Assembly: GCF_030552475.1 (NCBI RefSeq)
Contig: NZ_JAUPED010000025.1
Location: 1-35,245, forward strand
From: Mariniflexile sp. AS56
GTDB taxonomy: Bacteria > Bacteroidota > Bacteroidia > Flavobacteriales > Flavobacteriaceae
Length of the DNA stretch: 35,245 bases
Direction: 5' to 3'
The translations under genes and the position numbers were made by a program. This document shows positions 21,246-29,223 of the stretch, piece by piece. The notes below the pieces were generated by a model that was not told where the DNA came from, made no database searches, and saw only the letters and a program-made list of their open reading frames with translations. Position 1 is the first letter of the stretch, and every line of letters begins with the position of its first letter.

Positions 21246-21398
21246 TTAATTTAATGCGTTCTTGGTTACAAACCACTTCCAACCAATTAAGGCCATTTGA
21301 AGCTTGCTAGCTTTGGCTAAATCCAATTGTTGCTTAGAGTAACTGGGAAGTACTAGTTTATTAAACTTGGCTAAAAATTTGAATACTTGCTTTTTCAT
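21246..21398 (-). CDS. Conserved flavobacterial 50-residue small protein
   Basis: The translation begins MKKQVFKFLAKFNKLVLPSY and ends GWKWFVTKNALN. It is 50 aa, lysine-rich and amphipathic, with no signal peptide. Very similar short proteins (KFLAKxNKLxLPxYSK, then KLQxAxIGxK) are widespread in Flavobacteriia and are sometimes labelled SsrA-binding protein, a name this sequence does not justify because it lacks the length and fold of SmpB. The start is supported by AGAAGGA about 8 bases upstream and a TAnnTTTG -7 box at 21422-21429. Function is unknown. It appears to be the first chromosomal gene outside the ICE remnant. Confidence 0.75.
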   Translation of the reverse strand: MKKQVFKFLAKFNKLVLPSYSKQQLDLAKASKLQMALIGWKWFVTKNALN

Positions 21399-21421
21399 AT
21401 TTAAAAATCCTTCTGTGAATA

Positions 21422-21429
21422 CAAAAGTA
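21422..21429 (-). promoter_or_regulatory. -7 box TACTTTTG for the 50-aa gene
   Basis: On the minus strand TACTTTTG matches the Bacteroidetes -7 consensus TAnnTTTG, 23 bases before the start codon. No clear -33 TTG is seen at the usual distance. The rest of 21430-21867 is AT-rich and I see no gene in it. Confidence 0.5.
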
Positions 21430-21867
21430 GTAAAACTTATTCTAGACTAAGCTTTACGTGTTTTGAGTTTAAATAATCGAAAGGATTATAACGATTATAA
21501 GTTTGGCAAGTGTGACCATAATTTTTAGTTTTTAGGTTAGTAAATAGTTTAATAATATCAATGTTTTTTGAAGATACATTTTTGATAAAATATCTACCTA
21601 ATGGTTTTAACTAAATCTGTGATTTTGGATGCAAATGTGTAAGTGTATTAATCTATTTGGTTTGAATATTTTAACTATATGCTTTGTTTAAATAATATAT
21701 TGTAGTTAAAAATATGTTAATAAGTTCGAAATTGTAATATTTATAAGGCGGTTTTTAATACGATTTCTAAATTCAAGGGGGAGTCTATTATAAAAACAGG
21801 CTATTTTGTCTGTTTTATGTTTTTTTATGTTGTGCTGTTATAAGGTTTCTATTAAAAGTATAGAATG

Positions 21868-21908
21868 AAAAAAGCACCTTAAGTATTTAAACTAAGAAGG
21901 TGCTTTTT
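21868..21908 (-). terminator. Terminator of the BlaI-M56 operon
   Basis: AAAAAAGCACCTT and AAGGTGCTTTTT pair around a 16-base loop, about 24 bases beyond the M56 stop. A and T runs on both sides mean it could act in both directions. Confidence 0.8.
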
Positions 21909-21931
21909 GTTGTTTCGTACTAAGTTTTTCT

Positions 21932-23917
21932 CTAATCTTTCTTTTTTGTTATTATTTCAATAACACCATTTTTGGCCTTTTCTCCGTATTTCTTTATGGC
22001 TGAATCGTCTTTTAAAATATTAATAGAAGCGATGTCATCAGGGTTTAGTTTATCAACTTCTGCTTTTTTTACTTCTTTACCGTCTATTTTATAAAGCGCT
22101 TCTTCGTTAAGTTTAATAGTATGTTTTGTTTTGCCTTCAGTTTTTGTGGTTATTAAAATAACACCATTCTTACCTTTATCTCCATATTGATTGGTGGCCT
22201 TGTCGCCTTTTAAAACATCAACTTTTTCAATGGTATTGGGGTCGATAGTGTTCATGTCTTCTTGGGTTATTTCCTTTTCATCAACCATAATTAGAGGTTC
22301 TTTAGTCTCTGAAATTACTAGTTTTACTTTCGACTTGCTTTTTGTTACCTCTTCTTTTGTGTCCCGATTTTGAGATTCCATTATGGTTTCCTTTTTGGCT
22401 ATGGTGTTTGTGTTATTCCCAAATTTATAAATAGAAACCTTCTTTTGAGGATCTGTATCTACGAGTTCTTCGTTCTCATCATCATTATCTGAAACCACAA
22501 CGATATGATGTGCTTGAGCTACGGTGGCGTTCCCAATTGAAATAGCGCCATTATTAATGATTATTTTTATAGGAGCTATAGGAGTGTCTCCATTAATAGT
22601 ATAATGGGCATTTGAATGTTTGGAATTCATTTTAATGTTTATGGAAGTAATTTCATTCTTATTATTGTGTTTTATGTTTTTGAAGTTTAAGGTAATACCC
22701 TCTTTCTTTAGATCCTCTTCTAATTTTTTCAAGTCTTTCTTAGAATAATTTTTTGTAATAATAATTTCGTTTAAAGCTTGTTGTAAACGGTGAGTCTCCA
22801 TTGTGTTTTTATCAGCATCATATGTAATAACAAAAGGGGATATTGGTTTTGTTTTATCGAGTTGTTGTGTTGTGAGTTTCCCGAAACGGTTAATTAATTC
22901 TATGCGTATAGAGGTTAATTCATTGCTAGGGTTCGTTTCAATTTGGTGGATAATAAAATCAATATCAAGGTTTGTTTTAAATGCTTCCTGGTGTTTTAAT
23001 AGTTCTTTTGTGGTAGTGTTTTTGTCTATTATGACTTTAACTAAATTAGAGTTTTGGTTTGTGGTGTGCTGAATGTAAACATTTGTCGTGTTAAAGCTCA
23101 TTAAGAATAAAGCTAAAACAGGAATTACTAGTGCATACTTTAATTGATTGATTTTCTTTGATTTTGATTTCTGTAACATAACGATTCGTTTTTTGATTAA
23201 TGAATTATAAAAAGGATTACTTAAGGCCATTTGATGAGATGGCAAACTTGTTTTAAGTAAGGTGTATTGATAACTTTTTTTGCAATTGGTTTTGGTTGCT
23301 GTAACTTTATCGGCAATAAATTCTAGGTTTTGCTTTAAATCTTTATTGTAAAGCCAAATAAACGGATTGAACCAAAGTACTATACAACTTAGTTGGGTGA
23401 CTAAAATATCGAGCGAATGTTTTTGGCTGGCATGGGTTTGTTCATGAGTAATTATTTGTTCTAATTCTATGTTGCTAAACTGTGTTGGATTACAAACAAT
23501 CCAATTGAAAAAGGAAAATGGAGATACGTCATCGGTTGTTTTAATAAATTTATAGATGCCTGTTTTTTCAGACTTATTCCTTATAATTATAGAAACTAAA
23601 GATGCAAACTGTATTAAGAAGCGAACCGTAAAAATTGCAATTCCCAAACCATATATTATGGGTAAGTACTCCAATATGTTAAAAGATTTAATGGTTGGAG
23701 TGTTTGTTGCTACCGTATCGAATTGGTACATGGAAAGGTCCATGGGTTTGGCTTCTATATAAACGGGAATAACGATAAGGGGTAATATAAAAGCAGTACC
23801 TAATCCCGCGAGTAAAAACCACCTGTTTTGTTCAAAAAACGTTTCCCGTTGTAATAAGAGTTTGTAACTAAAATAAAAAATGACAACAAGTGCGCTGGAT
23901 TTTAGTAAATAGTCCAT
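21932..23917 (-). CDS. BlaR1-like M56 metallopeptidase with tandem TonB-plug-like C-terminal repeats, 661 aa
   Basis: M56 (BlaR1/MecR1-type) membrane metallopeptidases sense a signal at the envelope and cleave, directly or indirectly, the cognate BlaI-type repressor. The N-terminal third has several membrane segments (for example FLLAGLGTAFILPLIVIPVY) and the zinc motif H158-E-Q-T-H162, with E199 (NLEFIAD) as likely third ligand. A further hydrophobic segment near 285 (YALVIPVLALFLMSF) precedes a long extracytoplasmic region. In place of the beta-lactam sensor of BlaR1, the C-terminus has two copies (about 560-592 and 628-659) of a short block resembling the TonB-receptor plug motif: KVDVLKGDKAT..YG.KGKNGVI and SINILKDDSAI..YGEKAKNGVI. 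This architecture is common in Flavobacteriia; its ligand is unknown. The start lies 2 bases after the BlaI stop, so translation is probably coupled. Confidence 0.88.
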   Translation of the reverse strand: MDYLLKSSALVVIFYFSYKLLLQRETFFEQNRWFLLAGLGTAFILPLIVIPVYIEAKPMDLSMYQFDTVATNTPTIKSFNILEYLPIIYGLGIAIFTVRFLIQFASLVSIIIRNKSEKTGIYKFIKTTDDVSPFSFFNWIVCNPTQFSNIELEQIITHEQTHASQKHSLDILVTQLSCIVLWFNPFIWLYNKDLKQNLEFIADKVTATKTNCKKSYQYTLLKTSLPSHQMALSNPFYNSLIKKRIVMLQKSKSKKINQLKYALVIPVLALFLMSFNTTNVYIQHTTNQNSNLVKVIIDKNTTTKELLKHQEAFKTNLDIDFIIHQIETNPSNELTSIRIELINRFGKLTTQQLDKTKPISPFVITYDADKNTMETHRLQQALNEIIITKNYSKKDLKKLEEDLKKEGITLNFKNIKHNNKNEITSINIKMNSKHSNAHYTINGDTPIAPIKIIINNGAISIGNATVAQAHHIVVVSDNDDENEELVDTDPQKKVSIYKFGNNTNTIAKKETIMESQNRDTKEEVTKSKSKVKLVISETKEPLIMVDEKEITQEDMNTIDPNTIEKVDVLKGDKATNQYGDKGKNGVILITTKTEGKTKHTIKLNEEALYKIDGKEVKKAEVDKLNPDDIASINILKDDSAIKKYGEKAKNGVIEIITKKKD

Positions 23918-23919
23918 GG

Positions 23920-24279
23920 TTATTTTTCGTTTTCAATTAAAGCAATAATCTCTTTTAAATCTTCTACGCTTATCTTCTCTTCTTTAGCGAAAAAGGATAC
24001 CACGTTTTTGTATGAATTATTAAAATAATTGTCAATGGCGACGGTCATAAAACGTTTTTTATAATCTTCCTTACTAACAATAGGGTAGTACTGGTGCGTC
24101 TTTCCGTAGGCATTATAACTCACATAACCTTTTTCTTCCAGGTTTCTAATAATGGTAGATAGTGTATTGTAGTGTGGTTTTTCGGTGGCGATTTCTGCTA
24201 AAACATCTTTTACAAAAGCTTTTTCAAGCCGCCATAAAATATGCATGATTTCTTCCTCTTTGTTCGTTAACTTTTCCAT
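23920..24279 (-). CDS. BlaI/MecI-family transcriptional repressor, 119 aa
   Basis: A winged-helix repressor of the BlaI/MecI/CopY family. The sequence starts MEKLTNKEEEIMHILWRLEK, followed by a recognition-helix region near residues 35-55 (YNTLSTIIRNLEEKGYVSY) and the family's wing motif GKTHQYYP near 60-66; length is typical. Such proteins dimerise on palindromic operators and are inactivated when the partner M56 protease responds. The M56 gene follows after 2 bases, and two palindromes lie upstream (24344-24365, 24378-24391), indicating autoregulation. Targets outside the operon are unknown. Confidence 0.9.
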   Translation of the reverse strand: MEKLTNKEEEIMHILWRLEKAFVKDVLAEIATEKPHYNTLSTIIRNLEEKGYVSYNAYGKTHQYYPIVSKEDYKKRFMTVAIDNYFNNSYKNVVSFFAKEEKISVEDLKEIIALIENEK

Positions 24280-24343
24280 TTTAAATATTTTTGTTATTTC
24301 CTTGTAAAAAGAAATCTGCTTTATTCGTTGTTCATTGTAAACT

Positions 24344-24391
24344 TATAACTATTTTTATAGTTATACAACTGCATATCTAGTTATTTAACTA
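24344..24391. promoter_or_regulatory. Two palindromic operator candidates for the BlaI-type repressor
   Basis: TATAACTAT-tttt-ATAGTTATA (24344-24365) is a perfect 9-base inverted repeat, and TAGTTA-tt-TAACTA (24378-24391) shares the half-site TAGTTA. Their centres are 30 bases apart, about three helical turns. They lie between blaI and the divergent antiporter gene and could control both. Confidence 0.55.
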
Positions 24392-24471
24392 TATTTTAAG
24401 TTTTCAAAAAACTTTTAAGTTCTAACTTTTAGCTTTTAACTTTCATTTATCTTCGCAAAAAATATTGTTAT

Positions 24472-25419
24472 ATGAGTATTGTTTGGGTTCTTTTAGGGTT
24501 TACATTATTAGTAGTAGGTGGCGAGTTTCTGGTTAGAGCCTCTGTTGCTTTGTCATTTAAGTTTAATATATCTAAAATGGTGATAGGGATGACGGTGGTG
24601 TCTTTCGCTACTTCAGCTCCCGAATTACTCGTGAGTCTTCAAGCTGCTTTGTCGGGGTCGCCTGCCATTGCAATTACCAATGTGGTGGGGTCCAATATTG
24701 CTAATATAGGCTTGGTGTTAGGGGTTACTGCGATGCTAGGTAGTATTGCGGTTGATAAAACTTTTTATCGATTGAATTGGCCTGTAATGATGCTTTTTTC
24801 CATTGTGCTGTACTATTTCCTTAAAAATGATAATGTGCTATCGGGTTTTGAGGGATTAATTCTTTTTGTAAGCTTAATTGTGTTCTTGGTGTTTCTAATA
24901 AAAAGTACAAAAAACGATGTTACAGCTGAAGAAGTAGACGATTCGTTGGCGGTAGTTTCTAATTTTAAAATAAGTATTTGGATGCTTATAGGTGCCGTGT
25001 CTTTATATTTTGGTAGTGAATGGTTGGTGGATGGGGCTAAAGCGATTGCTTTGTCTGTAGGGGTTAGTGAGGCTGTTATAGGGGTGTCATTAATCGCTAT
25101 AGGTACGAGTGTGCCAGAATTAGCGGCCTCAATAATAGCAGCGGCAAAACAAGAAAAGGCTATTTCTTTAGGGAATCTAATAGGGTCTAATATTTTTAAT
25201 ATCGCTTCCGTTTTGGGTTTAACAGCCATGATAAAGCCCATACCAGTTACTGAGAGCGCTATTCTTACTAGTGATGTGTTCTGGATGCTTGGGTTTGCTT
25301 TTATATTGTTCCCATTAATAATGCTTCCTAAGAGGTTTGAAATTAACCGTGTTAAAGGTATCTTTTTAGTTTTTGCTTACGGCGCTTTTATGTTCTTGCT
25401 ATTTACTTCTGGAAAATAG
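24472..25419 (+). CDS. Calcium/sodium antiporter, YrbG/CaCA family, 315 aa
   Basis: An inner-membrane cation exchanger that probably exports Ca2+ using the Na+ gradient. The protein is almost entirely hydrophobic helices with the two inverted alpha repeats that form the ion site: residues about 44-85 (SFATSAPELLVSL ... NVVGSNIANIGLVLG) and 208-250 (AIGTSVPELAASI ... GNLIGSNIFNI). The acidic residue in each (S/T)xPEL motif and the GSN motifs are intact. Length matches the bacterial YrbG-like family. A -7-like TATCTTCG lies about 17 bases before the start, and a terminator follows. It is divergent from the BlaI operon; no functional link is shown. Confidence 0.9.
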   Translation: MSIVWVLLGFTLLVVGGEFLVRASVALSFKFNISKMVIGMTVVSFATSAPELLVSLQAALSGSPAIAITNVVGSNIANIGLVLGVTAMLGSIAVDKTFYRLNWPVMMLFSIVLYYFLKNDNVLSGFEGLILFVSLIVFLVFLIKSTKNDVTAEEVDDSLAVVSNFKISIWMLIGAVSLYFGSEWLVDGAKAIALSVGVSEAVIGVSLIAIGTSVPELAASIIAAAKQEKAISLGNLIGSNIFNIASVLGLTAMIKPIPVTESAILTSDVFWMLGFAFILFPLIMLPKRFEINRVKGIFLVFAYGAFMFLLFTSGK

Positions 25420-25439
25420 TTTGACTCGTTATAATCAAT

Positions 25440-25472
25440 AAAAAAGGGTTTGCAAATTGCAAACCCTTTTTT
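25440..25472. terminator. Bidirectional terminator between antiporter and glutamine synthetase II
   Basis: AAAAAAGGGTTTGC, loop AAATT, GCAAACCCTTTTTT. It is symmetric with A and T runs, so it can serve both converging genes. Confidence 0.9.
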
Positions 25473-25496
25473 ATTATGAACAAAATGTATCTAAAA

Positions 25497-26519
25497 TTAA
25501 ACCTTTGCAGATTTAACAGTTTTTACAATTCTTGCTGCAATTTTGTATGGATCACCATTTGAGGCAGGACGTCTGTCTTCTAACCAACCTTTCCAGCCTT
25601 TGTTAACAGCGATTAATGGAATACGAATTGAAGCACCTCTATCTGAAACTCCCCAAGAGAAATCATCGATTGAAGCTGTTTCGTGTAAACCAGTTAAACG
25701 TTGGTCATTAAACTCACCGTAAACAGCGATATGTTCTTTAACAACTGGGCGGAAAGCTTCACATATTTTAGCGTAAACATCTTTATCTCCACAAGTTCTT
25801 AAAGTTGTGTTAGAGAAGTTAGCGTGCATACCAGAACCATTCCAATCCATGTCTTTTCCAAGTGGCTTAGGGTGGTACTCAATGTAGAAACCATGTTTCT
25901 CAGTTAATCTGTCTAGTAAATATCTAGCAATCCATAGTTCGTCTCCAGCTAATTTAGCGCCTTTTGCGAATAATTGGAATTCCCATTGCCCACAAGCAAC
26001 TTCTTGATTAATACCTTCAAAGTTTAAGCCAGCTTCAATACATAAATCAGCATGCTCTTCAACTAAATCTCTACCATGTGTATTTTTTCCACCAACAGAA
26101 CAGTAGTACATACCTTGTGGTGCAGGATATCCGCCAACAGGGAAACCAAGAGGTAACTGTGTTGCAGTATCCATGATGAAATATTCTTGTTCAAAACCAA
26201 ACCAGAAATCATCATCAGCATCATCAATAGTAGATCTACCATTAGATGTGTGAGGCGTTCCGTCAGCATTCATAACTTCAGTCATTACCAAATATCCGTT
26301 GATACGTTCTGGATCTGGATAAATAGCTACAGGCACTAATAAACAGTCTGAAGATCCACCTTCTGCTTGTCTCGTAGAAGAACCGTCAAATGACCAGTCT
26401 CCTATTTCTTCAAGAGTTCCTTTAAAGTTTTCATGTTCTTCTACTTTGGTTTTGCTTCTCATGTTTTGAGTTGGGAAATACCCGTCTAACCAAATGTATT
26501 CTAATTTAATTTTTGCCAT
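25497..26519 (-). CDS. Glutamine synthetase, type II (eukaryote-like), 340 aa
   Basis: Catalyses ATP-dependent formation of glutamine from glutamate and ammonium. The short length (340 aa against about 470 for GSI) and the opening KLEYIWLDGYFPTQNMRSKT mark the GSII type. The beta-grasp domain (about 1-85) ends near WSFDGSSTRQAEGGSSDCLL. The catalytic domain carries FGFEQEYFIMD with metal-binding glutamates, NQEVACGQWEFQ, NGSGMHANFS (ATP/glutamate site) and RGASIRIPL. The start follows a plausible promoter. It is divergent from a type III enzyme across 257 bases, so the cell can draw on two unrelated-length glutamine synthetases. Confidence 0.93.
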   Translation of the reverse strand: MAKIKLEYIWLDGYFPTQNMRSKTKVEEHENFKGTLEEIGDWSFDGSSTRQAEGGSSDCLLVPVAIYPDPERINGYLVMTEVMNADGTPHTSNGRSTIDDADDDFWFGFEQEYFIMDTATQLPLGFPVGGYPAPQGMYYCSVGGKNTHGRDLVEEHADLCIEAGLNFEGINQEVACGQWEFQLFAKGAKLAGDELWIARYLLDRLTEKHGFYIEYHPKPLGKDMDWNGSGMHANFSNTTLRTCGDKDVYAKICEAFRPVVKEHIAVYGEFNDQRLTGLHETASIDDFSWGVSDRGASIRIPLIAVNKGWKGWLEDRRPASNGDPYKIAARIVKTVKSAKV

Positions 26520-26553
26520 AATTTTTTAAAATGAGAAATTAATAATATTTCAA

Positions 26554-26561
26554 CAAATATA
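26554..26561 (-). promoter_or_regulatory. -7 box TATATTTG for glutamine synthetase II
   Basis: On the minus strand TATATTTG matches TAnnTTTG, 34 bases before the start codon. No clear -33 TTG is seen. Confidence 0.45.
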
Positions 26562-26738
26562 TATTTTTATTTATACACTTCATATTTGTAGGGGTGATAT
26601 TGTAAAATCATGAGTTATTTTTATTTATACCCTATTTTTTTAAGGCATCTATTAAAAAAAGTATATTTTTTTATATAAAAACTGAAAAATTCTTAACACA
26701 AAGGAAACATATTGTACATGATATCTTTACAGGATTAT

Positions 26739-26746
26739 TACTTTTG
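26739..26746 (+). promoter_or_regulatory. -7 box TACTTTTG for glnN
   Basis: TACTTTTG matches TAnnTTTG, 30 bases before the glnN start. A TTG at 26712-26714 lies 24 bases upstream, one base beyond the usual -33 spacing range. Confidence 0.55.
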
Positions 26747-26776
26747 TAAAAAAAATAACTTAATTCAATAGAGCTC

Positions 26777-28963
26777 ATGTCTACTTTAAGATTTCATGCT
26801 ATTAAAGAATCTCTAACTAATAAGCCGGTTTTGGTGGAAGAGAAGGAGCGTCGGTCAGATTTGTTTGGGAAAAACGTTTTTAACGAAAACACCATGCGTC
26901 AATATTTAACCAAAGATGCTTTTGTTGGTGTTATGAATGCAGTTCAATTTGGTAAAAAAATTGATAGGAATATAGCCGATCAGGTATCGTCTTCCATGAA
27001 AGATTGGGCGCTGTCTAAAGGGGTTACGCATTATACGCACTGGTTTCAGCCTTTAACAGGAACGACAGCAGAGAAGCATGATGCTTTTTTTGAAACCATT
27101 GGTAATGGTATGGCGGTGGAGAAGTTTGGAGGTAGTCAATTAGTACAGCAGGAGCCCGATGCCTCTAGTTTTCCAAATGGTGGAATTCGTAATACATTTG
27201 AAGCGCGAGGGTATACAGCCTGGGATCCTACATCTCCGGCCTTTATATATGGTACAACCCTTTGTATACCAACTATTTTTGTGGCTTATACAGGTGAGGC
27301 TTTAGATTATAAAACGCCTTTATTAAGAGCTTTGAATGCTGTTGATAATGCAGCAACCGATGTTTGTAAATATTTCGATAAAAATGTAAAAAAGGTCTCT
27401 TCATCTTTAGGTTGGGAACAAGAATATTTTTTAATCGATAAAGTATTGGCTGCGACCAGGCCAGATATAACCTTAACCGGAAGAACGCTTTTAGGGCATT
27501 CATCTGCAAAAGGTCAGCAGTTAGACGATCATTATTTTGGATCCATTCCAAATCGAGCGCTAAACTTTATGCGCGAATTGGAAACCGAATGTATGCTTTT
27601 AGGTATTCCTGTTAAAACACGTCATAACGAGGTGGCTCCCAATCAGTTTGAATTGGCTCCTATTTTTGAAGAAGCCAATTTAGCGGTCGATCATAATTCA
27701 TTATTAATGGATATTATGGGGCGTGTCGCTTCTCGTCATAACTTCAAAGTATTATTTCACGAAAAACCATTTGCAGGAATTAATGGTTCGGGGAAACATA
27801 ATAACTGGTCCTTATCAACCGATACGGGTGTTAATTTATTAGCGCCAGGAAAGACTCCTATGAGCAATCTACAGTTTTTAACCTTTTTCATTAACACTAT
27901 AAAAGCGGTTCATGAAAATGAAGAGTTGTTAAGAGCCTGTATCGCATCGGCGAGTAATGACCATAGGTTGGGTGCTAATGAAGCGCCTCCTGCCATCATT
28001 TCCGTATTTATTGGTCAGCAATTAACCAAGGTGTTGGAAGAGTTGGAAGGTGTTACAAAAGGCAAACTGTCACCAGAAGAAAAAACAGAACTTAAATTAA
28101 ACGTAGTTGGTAAAATACCAGATGTGTTATTAGATAATACGGATAGAAACAGAACGTCACCTTTCGCCTTTACAGGGAATAAGTTCGAGTTTAGAGCGGT
28201 AGGGTCTTTAGCGAATTGCGGAAACCCGATGACGGTTTTAAATACCATTGTAGCGAAACAGTTAATAGACTTTAAAAAAGAAGTCGATCTTTTAATAGAG
28301 AAAAAGGGTTTAAAGAAAGATGAGGCTGTTTTTAATGTGCTTAGAGAGTATATAAAATCGACCAAAGCCATATTGTTTGAAGGGAATGGGTATGGAAAAG
28401 AATGGGAAATTGAAGCAGAAAAACGTGGTTTAAGCAATAATAAAAGTACGCCTGAAGCATTACGTGCTAAAATTTCAAAAAAATCAATCGCATTGTTTGA
28501 AGACATGAATGTGATGAGTAAGGTCGAGTCGCAAGCACGTTACGAGATAGAAATGGAAGCCTACATAATGCATATTCAAATTGAAAGTCGTGTGTTGGGT
28601 GATATTGCTCGTAATCACATTGTGCCAACGGCTGTTAAATATCAAAATATTCTAATAGAGAATGTGAAAGGCTTGAAAGAGATTTTTGAAGACACATACA
28701 AAACAGTTTCTAAGGAGCAAATAAACTTAATTAAGGAAATATCAAGTCATATTGAAGGTATTAATGCGAATGTTACAGAAATGACGAATACGCGCAGAAA
28801 AGCCAATACTATTGAAGATGTTGAAGAGAAAGCCTTGGCATACTGCTATCAAGTAAAGCCTTTGTTTGATGATATTCGTAAGCATTGCGATAAATTAGAG
28901 TTGTTGGTCGACGATGAAATTTGGCCACTAACAAAATACAGAGAATTGTTGTTTACAAGATAA
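26777..28963 (+). CDS. glnN: Glutamine synthetase, type III (GlnN), 728 aa
   Basis: GSIII makes glutamine from glutamate, ammonium and ATP as a large dodecamer typical of Bacteroidetes and cyanobacteria. The 728-aa length and the N-terminal blocks ERRSDLFGKNVFNENTMRQYL and GVTHYTHWFQPLTGTTAEKHDAF are type III hallmarks. Catalytic-core motifs are SSLGWEQEYFLID, RHNEVAPNQFELAPIFEEAN and INGSGKHNNWSLST, then NRTSPFAFTGNKFEFRAVGS. The C-terminal third is helical and unique to the type. The start is supported by the upstream -7 box and by family-length agreement. Termination is likely at 29157-29186. Confidence 0.95.
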   Translation: MSTLRFHAIKESLTNKPVLVEEKERRSDLFGKNVFNENTMRQYLTKDAFVGVMNAVQFGKKIDRNIADQVSSSMKDWALSKGVTHYTHWFQPLTGTTAEKHDAFFETIGNGMAVEKFGGSQLVQQEPDASSFPNGGIRNTFEARGYTAWDPTSPAFIYGTTLCIPTIFVAYTGEALDYKTPLLRALNAVDNAATDVCKYFDKNVKKVSSSLGWEQEYFLIDKVLAATRPDITLTGRTLLGHSSAKGQQLDDHYFGSIPNRALNFMRELETECMLLGIPVKTRHNEVAPNQFELAPIFEEANLAVDHNSLLMDIMGRVASRHNFKVLFHEKPFAGINGSGKHNNWSLSTDTGVNLLAPGKTPMSNLQFLTFFINTIKAVHENEELLRACIASASNDHRLGANEAPPAIISVFIGQQLTKVLEELEGVTKGKLSPEEKTELKLNVVGKIPDVLLDNTDRNRTSPFAFTGNKFEFRAVGSLANCGNPMTVLNTIVAKQLIDFKKEVDLLIEKKGLKKDEAVFNVLREYIKSTKAILFEGNGYGKEWEIEAEKRGLSNNKSTPEALRAKISKKSIALFEDMNVMSKVESQARYEIEMEAYIMHIQIESRVLGDIARNHIVPTAVKYQNILIENVKGLKEIFEDTYKTVSKEQINLIKEISSHIEGINANVTEMTNTRRKANTIEDVEEKALAYCYQVKPLFDDIRKHCDKLELLVDDEIWPLTKYRELLFTR

Positions 28964-28968
28964 TTTTG

Positions 28969-29145
28969 GGCGCTACCACAAGGGTCGGGCTTTTCGCTAA
29001 ATCTTTTGGTTTAGCTGTGCTTGTAAAGGTGGTAAACCTGTAATTAGGGGGCAAGGTGGCTTTTTACGTTTGTTTTAAGTCTCCTAAAAACCAAAAGGAT
29101 ATCGCTGCAATCCCTAGCGCAGTTAGCGTTTCAAAACAGAATTCG
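28969..29145. repeat. Flavobacterial-type intergenic repeat element
   Basis: Non-coding stretch beginning GGGCGCTACCACAAGGGTCG and ending with TCGCTGCAATCCCTAGCGCA and a GTTAGCG repeat of it, with an internal CTAAA...TTTAG hairpin at 28997-29014. The GGTCGGGCT and CTGCAATCCCTA.CGCA ends resemble a short element often seen between genes in Flavobacterium-type genomes. This is recognised from memory, not from a second copy in this window. Confidence 0.45.
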
Positions 29146-29156
29146 TTCATAATTTC

Positions 29157-29186
29157 AAAATCCCGTTTCAAAAAGCGGGATTTTTT
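29157..29186 (+). terminator. Rho-independent terminator upstream of the PurM-family gene
   Basis: AAAATCCCG, loop TTTCAAAAAG, CGGGATTTTTT. It ends transcripts arriving from glnN and shows that the PurM-family gene must start downstream of it. Confidence 0.85.
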
Positions 29187-29198
29187 AATTCAAAAAAT

Positions 29199-29206
29199 TA
29201 ACTTTG
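29199..29206 (+). promoter_or_regulatory. -7 box TAACTTTG for the PurM-family gene
   Basis: TAACTTTG matches TAnnTTTG, 17 bases before the ATG at 29224, and sits just after the terminator at 29157-29186. Confidence 0.6.
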
Positions 29207-29223
29207 CAGCTCAATACAATACT

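Noticed and set aside
21669..21713. TTTTAACTA ... TAGTTAAAA inverted repeat resembling the BlaI operator half-site
   Set aside because: The arms are about 27 bases apart in very AT-rich DNA with no gene start next to them, so chance is likely.
29056..29223. N-terminal extension of the PurM-family protein in the same frame
   Set aside because: It crosses a strong terminator (29157-29186) and the -7 box, its sequence is unlike the family, and its first part overlaps the intergenic repeat.
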